Shown piece after piece: positions 41,776-50,869 of a stretch of 64,000 nucleotides of DNA. Position 1 is the first letter of the stretch. Each line of letters opens with the position of its first letter. The DNA comes from Pirellulaceae bacterium (lineage in GTDB: Bacteria > Planctomycetota > Planctomycetia > Pirellulales > Pirellulaceae): the NCBI GenBank assembly GCA_026004775.1, contig BPJU01000024.1, forward strand, positions 1 through 64,000, written 5' to 3'. The notes beneath the pieces were generated by a model. It saw only the letters and a list, made by a program, of their open reading frames with translations, did not search any database and was not told the DNA's origin. A program made the position numbers and the translations under genes.

Positions 41776-42142
41776 TCGGGCAAGCCAGATTGGACTTTAC
41801 AACTGGACCATGGCCAATTCACGGATAGCCAGTAATCTGTCCAAGGCGTTGGGAATGTTCGCTGCCTTGCTCGATCTTCCGGGGCGAAGGCGGATCGCAT
41901 GGTCTCTCGTAATACCGCTCGGCAGCCTTTGCCCGCGACGCAACGGCTTGCGCACATCCGGATGGATCTCAGGGGCCATTTCATTGACGCGCACCACTTC
42001 CTCCTTCCTCTGCACCTTGCCACGAACGTCAGGGCAACTACGTAGCCGCGGGCCGGTCGAAGTCGTCTTGCCAACTCTGAAGCAGACCGCCGCGGGCGCT
42101 CAGTGTCCCTACCCGAATAGCCCGTGAAACGAACCGCGTGGA
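41776..42142. other. intergenic region between convergent genes
   Basis: The 367 bases between the giant gene and the M48 gene hold short open frames on both strands, none with recognisable features. A shared terminator would be expected, but no strong hairpin with a T-run was found. Confidence 0.5.
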
Positions 42143-44677
42143 TTATTCGGACGCGCTGAGTTTAATCTCTGGTTCCGCAAGCGGTTCCATTCCCAGTGCC
42201 CTTTCTACCTCTTCGGCTACTGCGATCAACTCGGCTAACAAACCTGCCTGCAAATTATAAATCTGCTCCACCATCATAAGGATTTGCTGCAATGCCGTAG
42301 CCGGTTCTTCTGACAAAGCAGCATTGCAAAAGTACTGAGCCACGGTTATGCCTTGCTGGGCATGTTCCAGCGGGTAGGGAATATTTTCGAAATGAGACAA
42401 AAAGCTCTTGGCGTGCACCGCCACCTGCTGGATCCGATCGGTAAGTGCACTGAGTGTGTGTTCCGACGGTGCCCGGTTTTCCAGAACAGAAAAAGCTATG
42501 CAAATACTGTCTGCTTCTCGCTCCATGTGAACGACTTCGGCATCGTGCTTTTCCAGCCGGCGGTACAGGCTAGCCAATTGCTTGACCCGATTGATCAGTG
42601 CGTCATCGAAGCGGCATCGCTGCTGTATCTGAGGAGTTGCTAATAGCCGCAACGCAGCCGTCAGCCGGCACATGACTTGTGTTTCCCATTTTGAGATTTC
42701 GGGGACACAGCTCTGGCGATCTTCGTAAGCCTTCCTATAATTCTCCTTCAATTCCCGGATCGCTTCATTCAGCTCGTTGTTTTGGCTGCCTGCCTTTCGC
42801 TCGTTTTCGAGCACAAACAGGATGGATGATGACGCCACTTCGGCATGCAATGATTCCCGGTACTTGCCCGCCAGTTGCTCGTATTGCCCGCGTTGCTCTT
42901 GAGCCACGCGGCGCCCCAATCGGATAGCGTCGATGAGCTCCCCAACTGGTCGAGCTGTTTCGATTTCTACCAGGGGCAAAAACCGCCCCTTCAGAATCAC
43001 GCCTTGAAAGAATCGACGGAAGGCCTGGTCAACCCGATCTGATCTTTCCAGTCGCCGAATAAACTCTTCCACCGGATAAAGCATATCCGGTTTGAACGCA
43101 TCTTCTAACAAGTACTTATACCACTCGACGGTTGCATTGCGGCAAACTGCCGAAAAATCAGCAAAAAGCAGTCGTGCAGGAAGTTCCAGGAGAAAAACGC
43201 CTGGTGCTCTTTCTTTCAGAGCCGCTTGGATTCTGTCCCGATCACACGGATGTGTGCTATACCAATGGGTCGTTCCCCGTGCGGCTTCTTCCTCAACGGC
43301 TTGCCAGAGGTTCGGCGGAATATGCGCCTCGCGCTCCAGCACCAGAGCGGGAAAATCGTCGGGCAGACGGCCCTCTTGAAAAAGTCTATTAACGGCTTCC
43401 TCCGCCATTGAGCTGGCGAGCGACAGGCGCCGCAGCCGAGCCACCGTTTGACAAAATGTATCACTTCCCGCCAACCGAGTCTCATGGCGATCGGCATCAT
43501 ACTCCATTTCCCTGAGCAACACCCCCACAACGCTCCAGCCGGCGAGCATCAGCAGGTAGAGGATTTTCCGGCAGCAGAAGACGAAAAATCGGGCCATATA
43601 CAGGAACACGCCGATGCGCAGGTCAACGCTGCTGGATGTGCTTATCAGCCACTCATCCCATGCATCCCGCTCCGTCGCGATCCGATGGAACCAAGCCGCC
43701 ACACTACGCACCAGATACGACAGCCGCATGCCTCCGCCCTGGCTAAAATGCCCGAATTCGTGCGCCAACACCCCGGCGAATTGCTTCATCGTCAACCCAC
43801 CCACCAACGGCATTCCGACCGTCAATACCAGGTCGTTTCCCACAAAGCTGAGCACACCTCGCCGGAACGAAGCTGATGCATTTACCTGGCAGTCCACGTC
43901 GATCCGCCGCGGCAGTGGAGCATGAACGGCGTGGCATACTTTCTTGACAAAGGCAAACAGCAGAGGATCGGTATCGGGCAACAAAGACAGCGGTGTGGGA
44001 AGCTTCGGCCGAGGTGCAAAGAATGGTTTGACCATGAACAATAACAGGATTCCGCCGGCAGCCATCGGGCCTACATACGCCAACAGAGCCAGTAACGCGG
44101 CCTGGCCCCGCAGACCGACACCGAATAACCAATGAGGAGCGTAAACGGCATGCAGATAAATCCCATACCCTGTCAATCCGATAAGCGCCACATAGCAGAG
44201 AGGCAGGACCAGCAAGATTGCCAGGCAACACAACATACTGGCATGATAGGTCGCCGGCCGCCGCACCGGTTGGATAGCTCCCTGGAACCCACCGAGCACC
44301 AGGTCACTCAGTCGCCGCCGCTCCTCTTCACTCAAATCACCATAGCCCGCGGCGCTTCGGATATCCCTGGCTCCGGCCGGAAGAGCCTGGGAAGGGTTTT
44401 GCAATGCGGACGCTCTCCCTTCGGCCGCCCCAGAAGGGCGCTGGATAGGGCTGTCCAAGCGTCGATCCCCACGGGAACCGTTGGGCACCTTCCCGGTAGG
44501 TGGTGCCTGTTGAGCCCTCGCAGGTTCGGTTGGAACAGCAGAAACCCCGCTAGCCTCGCCTTGCTGGGGGATGAGTATGATCTGACCGCACTGCGGGCAC
44601 CTGCCCTTCCGTCCCGCCAATTCGTCTCGCACCGTGAAGGTTGCCTGGCAAGAACCGCAATGAAGACGTATCGGCAT
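42143..44677 (-). CDS. zinc-ribbon M48-family membrane metallopeptidase
   Basis: The 844-residue protein begins with a zinc ribbon: C7-x2-C10 and C27-x2-C30 in MPIRLHCGSCQATF and GRKGRCPQCG. A Pro/Ala-rich linker follows. Hydrophobic segments (about 148-222) are likely membrane spans. The M48 peptidase motif HEFGH is at about residue 305 (FAGVLAHEFGHFSQGG), and the third zinc ligand Glu lies in LREMEYDADRHETRLAG about 85 residues later. The last 250 residues are mostly helical and charged. M48 (HtpX/Ste24-like) enzymes act in membrane protein quality control; the zinc ribbon and long helical tail make this a larger planctomycete variant. It stands alone on the minus strand, so no substrate is suggested by context. 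Confidence 0.87.
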   Translation of the reverse strand: MPIRLHCGSCQATFTVRDELAGRKGRCPQCGQIILIPQQGEASGVSAVPTEPARAQQAPPTGKVPNGSRGDRRLDSPIQRPSGAAEGRASALQNPSQALPAGARDIRSAAGYGDLSEEERRRLSDLVLGGFQGAIQPVRRPATYHASMLCCLAILLVLPLCYVALIGLTGYGIYLHAVYAPHWLFGVGLRGQAALLALLAYVGPMAAGGILLLFMVKPFFAPRPKLPTPLSLLPDTDPLLFAFVKKVCHAVHAPLPRRIDVDCQVNASASFRRGVLSFVGNDLVLTVGMPLVGGLTMKQFAGVLAHEFGHFSQGGGMRLSYLVRSVAAWFHRIATERDAWDEWLISTSSSVDLRIGVFLYMARFFVFCCRKILYLLMLAGWSVVGVLLREMEYDADRHETRLAGSDTFCQTVARLRRLSLASSMAEEAVNRLFQEGRLPDDFPALVLEREAHIPPNLWQAVEEEAARGTTHWYSTHPCDRDRIQAALKERAPGVFLLELPARLLFADFSAVCRNATVEWYKYLLEDAFKPDMLYPVEEFIRRLERSDRVDQAFRRFFQGVILKGRFLPLVEIETARPVGELIDAIRLGRRVAQEQRGQYEQLAGKYRESLHAEVASSSILFVLENERKAGSQNNELNEAIRELKENYRKAYEDRQSCVPEISKWETQVMCRLTAALRLLATPQIQQRCRFDDALINRVKQLASLYRRLEKHDAEVVHMEREADSICIAFSVLENRAPSEHTLSALTDRIQQVAVHAKSFLSHFENIPYPLEHAQQGITVAQYFCNAALSEEPATALQQILMMVEQIYNLQAGLLAELIAVAEEVERALGMEPLAEPEIKLSASE

Positions 44678-46425
44678 ACAAAATCACTCCTCAACAAGAT
44701 CCAGCATAAAAACCGATCCGCGCCGTCCTGCTGCTCCCGGCCAATACACAGCCCGCTGTACCCACCCGCATGGCTGTTGCCACACAAGTGATGCACATGA
44801 CATTCTCTTTCCTATGACGCGCCCAGCAAAGCCGTCGCTTTGGATGCCGAGCCTCCCCGAACACACCGAAAGCCTATCGAAAAACCGATTCGTACGCTGT
44901 CAACAACTGGATCAAGGGTGGTTTTCGGATAAGCAGTAAGCCCCGCAACGGTATTCTATTTACCTTTGTGGCCTCCTTATTTGCACAAGAATCGCGGATG
45001 TAAGCGTAACAACGGTTGCATTGGGCACGAGATATTGTGGTTTGTACGGATGAATTTGGGTCCGGAACCTCACATTGAGTAATGTTTGATAAAAGCGACT
45101 TTTAACACATAAGATATCCCACAACTTGCTATAAAAAACTGTTTGCAATTTCCAAGACAACTACAAGGACATTTTGGTCTAGCTGCAAACATTGGTGGGC
45201 GGTACCGAGAAGGCGACTTAAAAAACGCCCCCTCGGGACGGACTCCCAGCCGCGGCCGGTTATTTTACCATGGCCGAAAGGCATCTGACAGCCCAACTTC
45301 GCATTTCGGGTGCAACAGTGCACCAGGAGTCGAATTTGCCAGGCTCGCACCGTAGCCCGGCAACGACGAGTCGTGTATCGAGGCGGAATACTACAGGGGA
45401 CCGGTACTTCGCAACCCAGGCCCGCGAAAAAGCCCTAAGAGCGACGGCGCGAAAGTCCTCGCCGCCGCAAAATGGACAGCGCCGACCTGAACGAATTGGT
45501 CGGTAGCGAATGCAGTACTGGTTGCTGCAAGAAATGGGGAGCGACGGACAGTCGAGGCTTTGGTCGGCACTTCGAGTCAGCAGGTGCAAGTAGGCGGCGC
45601 AGCGGATGTGTCCACCCTCAGTCGGCCGCTCTCCAACGACTTGTTGCTCCATCGGCGCATCGGAAAGTCTCGGCGGGTCAGGGGGGTTGGCGAGGTATTC
45701 GCGCATGACGCACAAATCTTTTCCGACGGTAATTGCCGTCTTGGCTTTCTACTACCTCGACACGCAACAAAGATGGTGTTCACTGTTACGAGGCATTCTC
45801 GTGGTGAGCATTGGATCTGCCCTCCGGTATCCGGGCAATCCAACGACCTTTGCTTGGGGCTTTCACGCTGGTGGCATCTGACAACCGCAACACCGTTAAG
45901 CACTTTCTGCCAGTCGCACAGCGACGGCATAGCGATAGCCTGCCGCGCAAGCCTTAGGAAACGCGATGACCTCATAGAAGACCGACAGAGCCGCGCTTCG
46001 CGCCTTGGCGCATGGCCAAGATCGTTGTCTTGTTCCCAAAACCGTTCGGACAATCACCCCACTGGGGCCATCACGTCATAGCCTATGGGCAAGGTGCCCG
46101 CCCGGTACGAGAACTCCCGTACTCCCGGATCAACAGGAACAACAGTACCGTAGCATGCCTGACTTGAGACGGTTATGCACGTCGAGTACACTTTACTGGC
46201 CAGGCTGTGGCACCGGACGAGCAACCACGGTTACGTAATTTCGCAGCGACTGGCTCCAGCGGTTTGTGCTGCGACCGGTACTCCTTGGGGCCACTGTCGC
46301 ACTGACATTGCATGGTTTTCCGCAATGGCATATTCCGCGAAGAATCTTGGCAGGCCCACTAGCAGACACACTTTACCGGTATTATTATGGCATCTGTACA
46401 CACCGCAATATTGTGAGGCGCTGCA
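44678..46425. other. 1.7-kb region without a convincing gene
   Basis: The part about 44,940-45,180 is visibly AT-richer than its surroundings, whereas 45,200-46,250 has overlapping open frames on both strands (for example 45,560-46,081 plus and 45,577-46,053 minus). Their translations are Arg/Ser/Cys-rich, lack recognisable motifs and look like shadow frames. A decayed mobile element or regulatory DNA is possible. No tRNA or rRNA was recognised. Confidence 0.5.
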
Positions 46426-47679
46426 ATGGGATCCTATTATTCGGGAGTACTATCATATAGATTCTATTACACAATTGTCGTCACATGTACTGTGATAATT
46501 GTGTTTTCAGGAATTATCAGTTCTAGTACGTACCTGGCGGGAGAAGAGCATCTTTTTCGTGAGGTTTCTGTTACTATCAGAAGTGATTTTCCTGGAGGCA
46601 ATATCAGGCTGTCGGATGTCACGGGTGCTACGGTCCACTTGGAACCCGACCTCCGCAATGACCGCCCGTGGTTTTATTGGTACTTCGAGGCGATTGCCGG
46701 CAAACCAGGGCGCGTGACATTCGTTTTTCCAGAAAAAGTCGCCGGTTTTGAGCAGGGAGCCATCAGCTATCAAGGACCTGCTCTTAGTACCGACAATGGC
46801 CGGACCTGGCGTTGGATGGGAAAGCGCAACATCGATGGTCGCTCATTTTACTACGATTTTAGTCGGGCCGGTGAGCGGGTGCGATTTGCGGTAACGATCC
46901 CTTACGTGCAAGACGACCTGGAGAAATTCTTGGCTCGACATGCGCACCCCCCCCACCTTCGTCAGGCCATTCTGACCTATAGCCGACATGGAAGGGCGGT
47001 AGAGTTGTTACAGATAGGGTCGGCCGAGCAGGATCGGCTGCCGGTTCTGGTGACAGCCAGACATCATGCCGCCGAGACAATGGCCAGTTTCGTGCTGGAG
47101 GGGTTTCTGGAAGAGGCCCTATCCGACTCAGCGGCAGGACGGCAGTTTCGAGAAAAATACGTGCTGTATGCAATTCCTTTTGTGGACAAAGACGGCGTCG
47201 AGGAGGGAGATCAAGGCAAAAACCGCCGGCCCCATGACCACAACCGGGGCTACGGCCACGAAAGTATCTACCCAGAAATCCGCGCGATCAAAGCTCTGGA
47301 TGAAAAACTGGATTTTCGCCTTACCCTGGATTTTCACTGTCCCACTCTGGTGATGGAAGATCATCAAGTGATGTATTTTGTAGGAGCCAGGAATCACCCA
47401 CCCACCAACTGGGATAACGTGGCTGCGTTAGCACACGAAATCAAGAAGCGACTACCTGGTACGGCACCCGCAGGTCCGCTGGTATGGCTGCGTCCGGCAG
47501 ACGAGCCTGTACCGATGAATTCGCACTATTTCGGCTTTAAACCGGGTACGATCATGGCTGCCACATTGGAATTCCCTTTTGCTCCGCCGGGCAAGGCCAC
47601 GGATCCGGACAGCTGTCGGCTCTATGGCCGCCTGATCCTGCAAGCATGGGTGGCTACCGAGTTTTTTGCGGCCAAGTGA
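46426..47679 (+). CDS. M14-family zinc carboxypeptidase, membrane-anchored or secreted
   Basis: The 417-residue protein has an ATG at 46426 preceded by a GAGG ribosome-binding site. A hydrophobic segment (YYTIVVTCTVIIVFSGII, about 14-31) is a signal or anchor. Residues about 45-160 form a beta-rich domain (FPGGNIRLSDV, DRPWFYWYFEA) like the N-domain of cytosolic-type carboxypeptidases. The M14 active site is complete: HxxE at H214 and E217 (RHHAAETMAS), an HDHNRGY loop, third zinc ligand H304 (LDFHCP), and the probable catalytic Glu E382 (AATLEFPF). Members of this M14 subgroup remove C-terminal or side-chain residues; the true substrate here is not known. Only decayed DNA lies downstream. 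Confidence 0.88.
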   Translation: MGSYYSGVLSYRFYYTIVVTCTVIIVFSGIISSSTYLAGEEHLFREVSVTIRSDFPGGNIRLSDVTGATVHLEPDLRNDRPWFYWYFEAIAGKPGRVTFVFPEKVAGFEQGAISYQGPALSTDNGRTWRWMGKRNIDGRSFYYDFSRAGERVRFAVTIPYVQDDLEKFLARHAHPPHLRQAILTYSRHGRAVELLQIGSAEQDRLPVLVTARHHAAETMASFVLEGFLEEALSDSAAGRQFREKYVLYAIPFVDKDGVEEGDQGKNRRPHDHNRGYGHESIYPEIRAIKALDEKLDFRLTLDFHCPTLVMEDHQVMYFVGARNHPPTNWDNVAALAHEIKKRLPGTAPAGPLVWLRPADEPVPMNSHYFGFKPGTIMAATLEFPFAPPGKATDPDSCRLYGRLILQAWVATEFFAAK

Positions 47680-47849
47680 TGCGTTGCTTGCGCCGCAGCC
47701 GGCGCAGCGGCGGCTTGATGAAGCCTTACCTTTTCAAGCGCAGCCGTTCCCGCCGCTTGGGTTTGCCAAACCAAAGCGTTCGGCAAAGCCCGAGGCACCG
47801 ACTGCTTTGGGATTACTGTTTTCGGGGTGACAGTCCGATCCCGATGGGT
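47680..47849. other. short region downstream of the M14 gene
   Basis: No gene was recognised. Arg-rich short frames on both strands look spurious. The left edge of the sigma-factor remnant below is not sharply defined, so part of this stretch may belong to it. Confidence 0.4.
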
Positions 47850-48102
47850 CTGGCGGCCATGCATCGGGTCCAGCCCCCGAAGAGCGCCTCGCTCGAACAA
47901 CCAGCTAAACCTGCGTGATATCCTCGGCCTCTTGGGGACTTCGGCGCGTCGCGCCGCAGGTAGGCATAAACCGGGAGCCGTAGATCCGGCACAGCTCCTG
48001 GAGTGCTACTCGGGCCCGGCTGCCAGCGCCCGCCTCTGCTTGAAGCACCAGGCTCCAGCGCGTGCTGGCGAAATGCTGGCCTGATGGGGCATCTGACATC
48101 AT
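47850..48102 (-). pseudogene. remnant of an ECF-type sigma factor gene
   Basis: The frame starting at the ATG at 48102 reads FASTRWSLVLQAEAG and ALQELCRIYG, the N-terminal signature of a planctomycete ECF sigma family. The next signature pieces lie in other frames: LPVYAYLRRD in a second frame, SPQEAEDITQ back in the first, then an in-frame TAG and LFERGALRGLDPMHGR in a third. Region 2 is therefore broken by at least three frame changes, and nothing after HGR matches the family. Small deletions and truncation best explain this. It runs divergently from the sigma-factor gene at 48230. Confidence 0.75.
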
Positions 48103-48229
48103 CGTGGTTCCCGAGAAGCCAGGCGGGACCGCCACCTCTCTGTACCACCTTCCGGCGGCAACCGCGAACGAAGCCTCCGAAGCAAGCCTTTCCGAGCCGG
48201 GCATGTTACAATGCCGGCAAGGTGCCAGC

Positions 48230-48923
48230 ATGAGCGACGTGACGCGGATTCTGGAGCGGATCGAGCGGGGCGAGGCGCAGGCGGCGGAGGAACTCCTGCC
48301 GCTCGTCTATGAGGAACTGCGCCGGCTGGCGTCGCACGATGATGGCCCGCGAAAAGCCGGGCCAGACACTTTCGGCCACCGCCCTGGTCCACGAAGCGTA
48401 CCTGCGGCTGGTTGAGCGGCCAGCGCGTACTGGAGACGCGCCGAACTCGGCCAGCGCCGATCCAGTGCTATGTGCGGACGAAGCTGCGGCTGCGAACGAT
48501 GATGCGGCGGTCGACGCGAGTACCCGCGAAGCCGCGATCCCGCACGGCCGGAGCTTTGCCAACCGCCGCCACTTCTTTGCCGCGGCGGCCGAAGCCATGC
48601 GGCGGATTCTGGTGGAAAACGCGCGGCGTAAGGCACGGCTGAAACACGGGGGCGGTCAGCAGCGCGTTCACCTGGACGACTCCTCGATAGCGGCTCCCGA
48701 TTCGACACGGCAATATGACATCCTGGCCGTGGATGAGGCGCTCGAGAAACTGGCGCGGGCCGAGCCGCTGGCCGCGGAACTGGTCAAGCTCCGCTATTTC
48801 GCCGGTCTGGGGCATCAGGAGGCGGCCAGCCTGCTGGGGCTGACCCGCCGGGCGGCAGACCGCTTGTGGCTGGTGGCCCGCGCGTGGCTCTTCCAGACAC
48901 TCGCCGAACCGGACAGCCAGTGA
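48230..48923 (+). pseudogene. frameshifted ECF-family sigma-70 factor
   Basis: The ATG at 48230 is preceded by AAGGTG. The first frame reads MSDVTRILERIERGEAQAAE and LLPLVYEELRRLAS, region 2 of the ECF_sigma (sigma-70 factor, TIGR02999-like) family. At about 48,335-48,345 the frame shifts by one base. The rest of the protein continues in the next frame as MAREKPGQTLSATALVHEAY, then RRHFFAAAAEAMRRILVENA, VDEALEKLARAEPLAAELV and the region 4 helix YFAGLGHQEAASLLGLTRRA. All expected parts are present, so the shift looks like a single-base loss in an otherwise complete gene. Such factors in Planctomycetota often precede Ser/Thr kinase genes, and here a WD40 fragment follows. Sequencing error is the main alternative. 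Confidence 0.85.
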
Positions 48924-49001
48924 TTTTTTGCAAACTCCGCGTGCAGGGCGGCCCGTTTTGTCGCAGGGAAGCATAGAGGGGAAAACAGCCAGCCTGGTCC
49001 G

Positions 49002-49271
49002 ATGGGCGAGTTTCACGGTCACACGGCCGAGTTGACGTCGATCGCCTGGCATCCCGGCGGCCGCCGGATCGCCTCGGCCAGCGAAGATGGCAGCATCCGC
49101 ATCTGGGACGTCAGGAGCGGGCAAGAACTCCTGGTCTTTGAACCAGCGACACTGCGCCGCCCGTTTGCCGATGCGGTCTGCTGGAGTCCCGACGGCCGCT
49201 GCCTGGCTGCCTGGCAGGACGACGCCGTGAAGATTTTCGCCGCTCCGCCTGATGAATACCGCAATCGGTGA
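49002..49271 (+). pseudogene. WD40-repeat fragment
   Basis: The open frame encodes GHTAELTSIAWHPGGRRIAS, ASEDGSIRIWDVRSGQELL and a second WD40-like repeat (DAVCWSPDGRCLAAWQDDAV). It then ends in AAPPDEYRNR. Two repeats cannot form a propeller, so this is probably the remnant of a longer WD40 protein. In Planctomycetota such repeats are commonly fused to Ser/Thr kinases next to ECF sigma genes, which fits the sigma gene 78 bases upstream. A small genuine protein is unlikely. Confidence 0.65.
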
Positions 49272-49621
49272 CTGGCGCGCCGACGTGCCGAATCACTTCG
49301 CTGACATCCGGATCAGCCGCTCCGTATTGTAGAAAATCGTAGAAAAACTCCGACGCCACGCTCCGCCTCCTCGTCCGAAATCCGGCGGATCACCTGCCGG
49401 TCCAGCACGACGTACCAACCGGCCGTTCCGGATTGTGTGTGGTCGGAGAATGTGTGAAAGTCGCCATTGTGGTGCTTCGCGCCGGCGCCTGGCGCCCGCG
49501 GAGCTGCCAGCGCGGCAGGGTCGGGATAGCTCTGGAGGTGGTGCAGAACGGGGCGCCGCGTTTTCTATGATTCAGTTCTTCATCCTATGCTGCGAAAGAG
49601 TGAGCGGTTTCCTGTGCCAAG
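49272..49621. other. 350-base region without a convincing gene
   Basis: A short minus-strand reading (VVLDRQVIRRISDEEAERG, about 49,365-49,425) looks protein-like but matches nothing recognised and is broken on both sides. Otherwise nothing is seen. The region is probably decayed coding DNA. Confidence 0.4.
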
Positions 49622-50869
49622 TTACTTATTCTCCGGATCTTTGGCTTGCAGTTCGGCCAGCAGTTCTTGGAAATCGTCGCGCTCCCGTAACGGGGTAAGG
49701 TCGGCATCTTTGTTCAATTTTTCTGCATCCCGAAAACCCCTCTCGACGCTGCGCCGCAATAGATCCATCGCCTGGTCTGCATAGGCGCTTGCGGTTTCTT
49801 CACGCTGTTGCTGTGCGAGTTTCTGATCTCGATGAGCCAGAACCACGCAGCGGGCCAGGAAACAGGCGGCGTCATAGCTGTCCTGGGCGTCTTCCGGTCG
49901 CACGCTGGCCAACTTCCTTGCGGCCTGGGCCGCCTCGGCATATTTGCCCTGGCGCAAAAGGGTTTCGGCCAAGCCCCAGTAATGATTGCTCAAGAACTGC
50001 TGGTAACTTGGGTTGTCAGAATCAACTGTCAGAGCCGCCTGTTGACATGCGATCGCGCGCGTGAAAGCGTCTCGCGCCTCGTCCAGCCTGCCAGCATCCA
50101 AGAGCATGAGGCCGAAATTGTTGAGCGTGCCGCCCAGGTCATGTTGATAAGCAACCACTCCAGGGTATTCTGAAACCAGCTTTTCCTGTGTCTGAATCGC
50201 CGATCGATAGCGCGCTTCCGCTTCAGAACGTTCCCCCGCCGTCGCAAGAAGGTGGCCCAAATAACTCTGGTCAGTCGCAAGCCGCTGGCGGTGTTTAGGG
50301 CTTGGAAACTCGCCGTCCAGTTTCTGCAGGAGAGCGACCGCCTGCCGGTATTCTTCTTGCGCTTCCTTTGATCTGCCCATCTCGATGAAGAGGGATCCGA
50401 GTCGCTCGTGGAACCAGACCAGTGTCTCGCAGTAGCCCGGCTCCATTGGAAAGTTCTCCGCCAGCTCCTTTCCGATTTTAAGGGCCTGACGATAAGCATC
50501 TACCGCCCGACTCCTCTGTGCCGCTGCCTGGGCCAGGTCCGCGTGGTCCGCTGTGGCTAGCAGGGCTTCTGCCAGGCCTTCGTAGTGATTCCGCAGGAAC
50601 GTGCGGTAGTCGATATTGGTGGGACTGCTCTTCAGCGCGGCCTGTTGGTGGCTTATTGCCTGCTCATACAGTTTTAACGCTTCGCCGGGCTCGTCGTTCA
50701 GGCGTAGCAGGATCGCGGCCAGGTTACTCTGAGTGGCCCCCAGCCAGCTCTGATACTCCGGCACGGTAGGGAAGTCGTGGGCCAGCTTCTCTAGTACGGC
50801 CAGGGCTTGCCGGTAAAGCGATTCGGCCTCCTGGAACCGGCTGCTTCTTAGCAGGTTGCCAAGATTGTT
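49622..50869 (-). pseudogene. TPR C-terminal part of the kinase gene, separated by an in-frame stop
   Basis: This open frame continues, in the same reading frame, directly after the TAA at 50870-50872. It opens NNLGNLLRSSRFQEAESLYR, completing the TPR helix that the upstream part left unfinished (YRLDLVIR). Further tetratricopeptide repeats follow (SNLAAILLRLNDEPGEALKL, LGSLFIEMGRSKEAQEEYRQ, LNNFGLMLLDAGRLDEARDA). The end, TPLRERDDFQELLAELQ, is the usual tail of planctomycete kinase-TPR proteins. The first ATG in frame is at 50764, but a separate start there would cut a repeat, so independent expression is unlikely. Without the stop the whole gene would be about 1,216 codons from 53272 to 49622. 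Confidence 0.75.

Noticed and set aside
45320-45400. tRNA-like T-loop on the minus strand (AAATTCGACTC)
   Set aside because: The flanking bases do not form a T-stem or an acceptor stem; no cloverleaf could be drawn.
45560-46081. 173-codon plus-strand frame and overlapping 158-codon minus-strand frame
   Set aside because: Both overlap each other, have skewed Arg/Ser/Cys composition and lack any motif; neither could be preferred.
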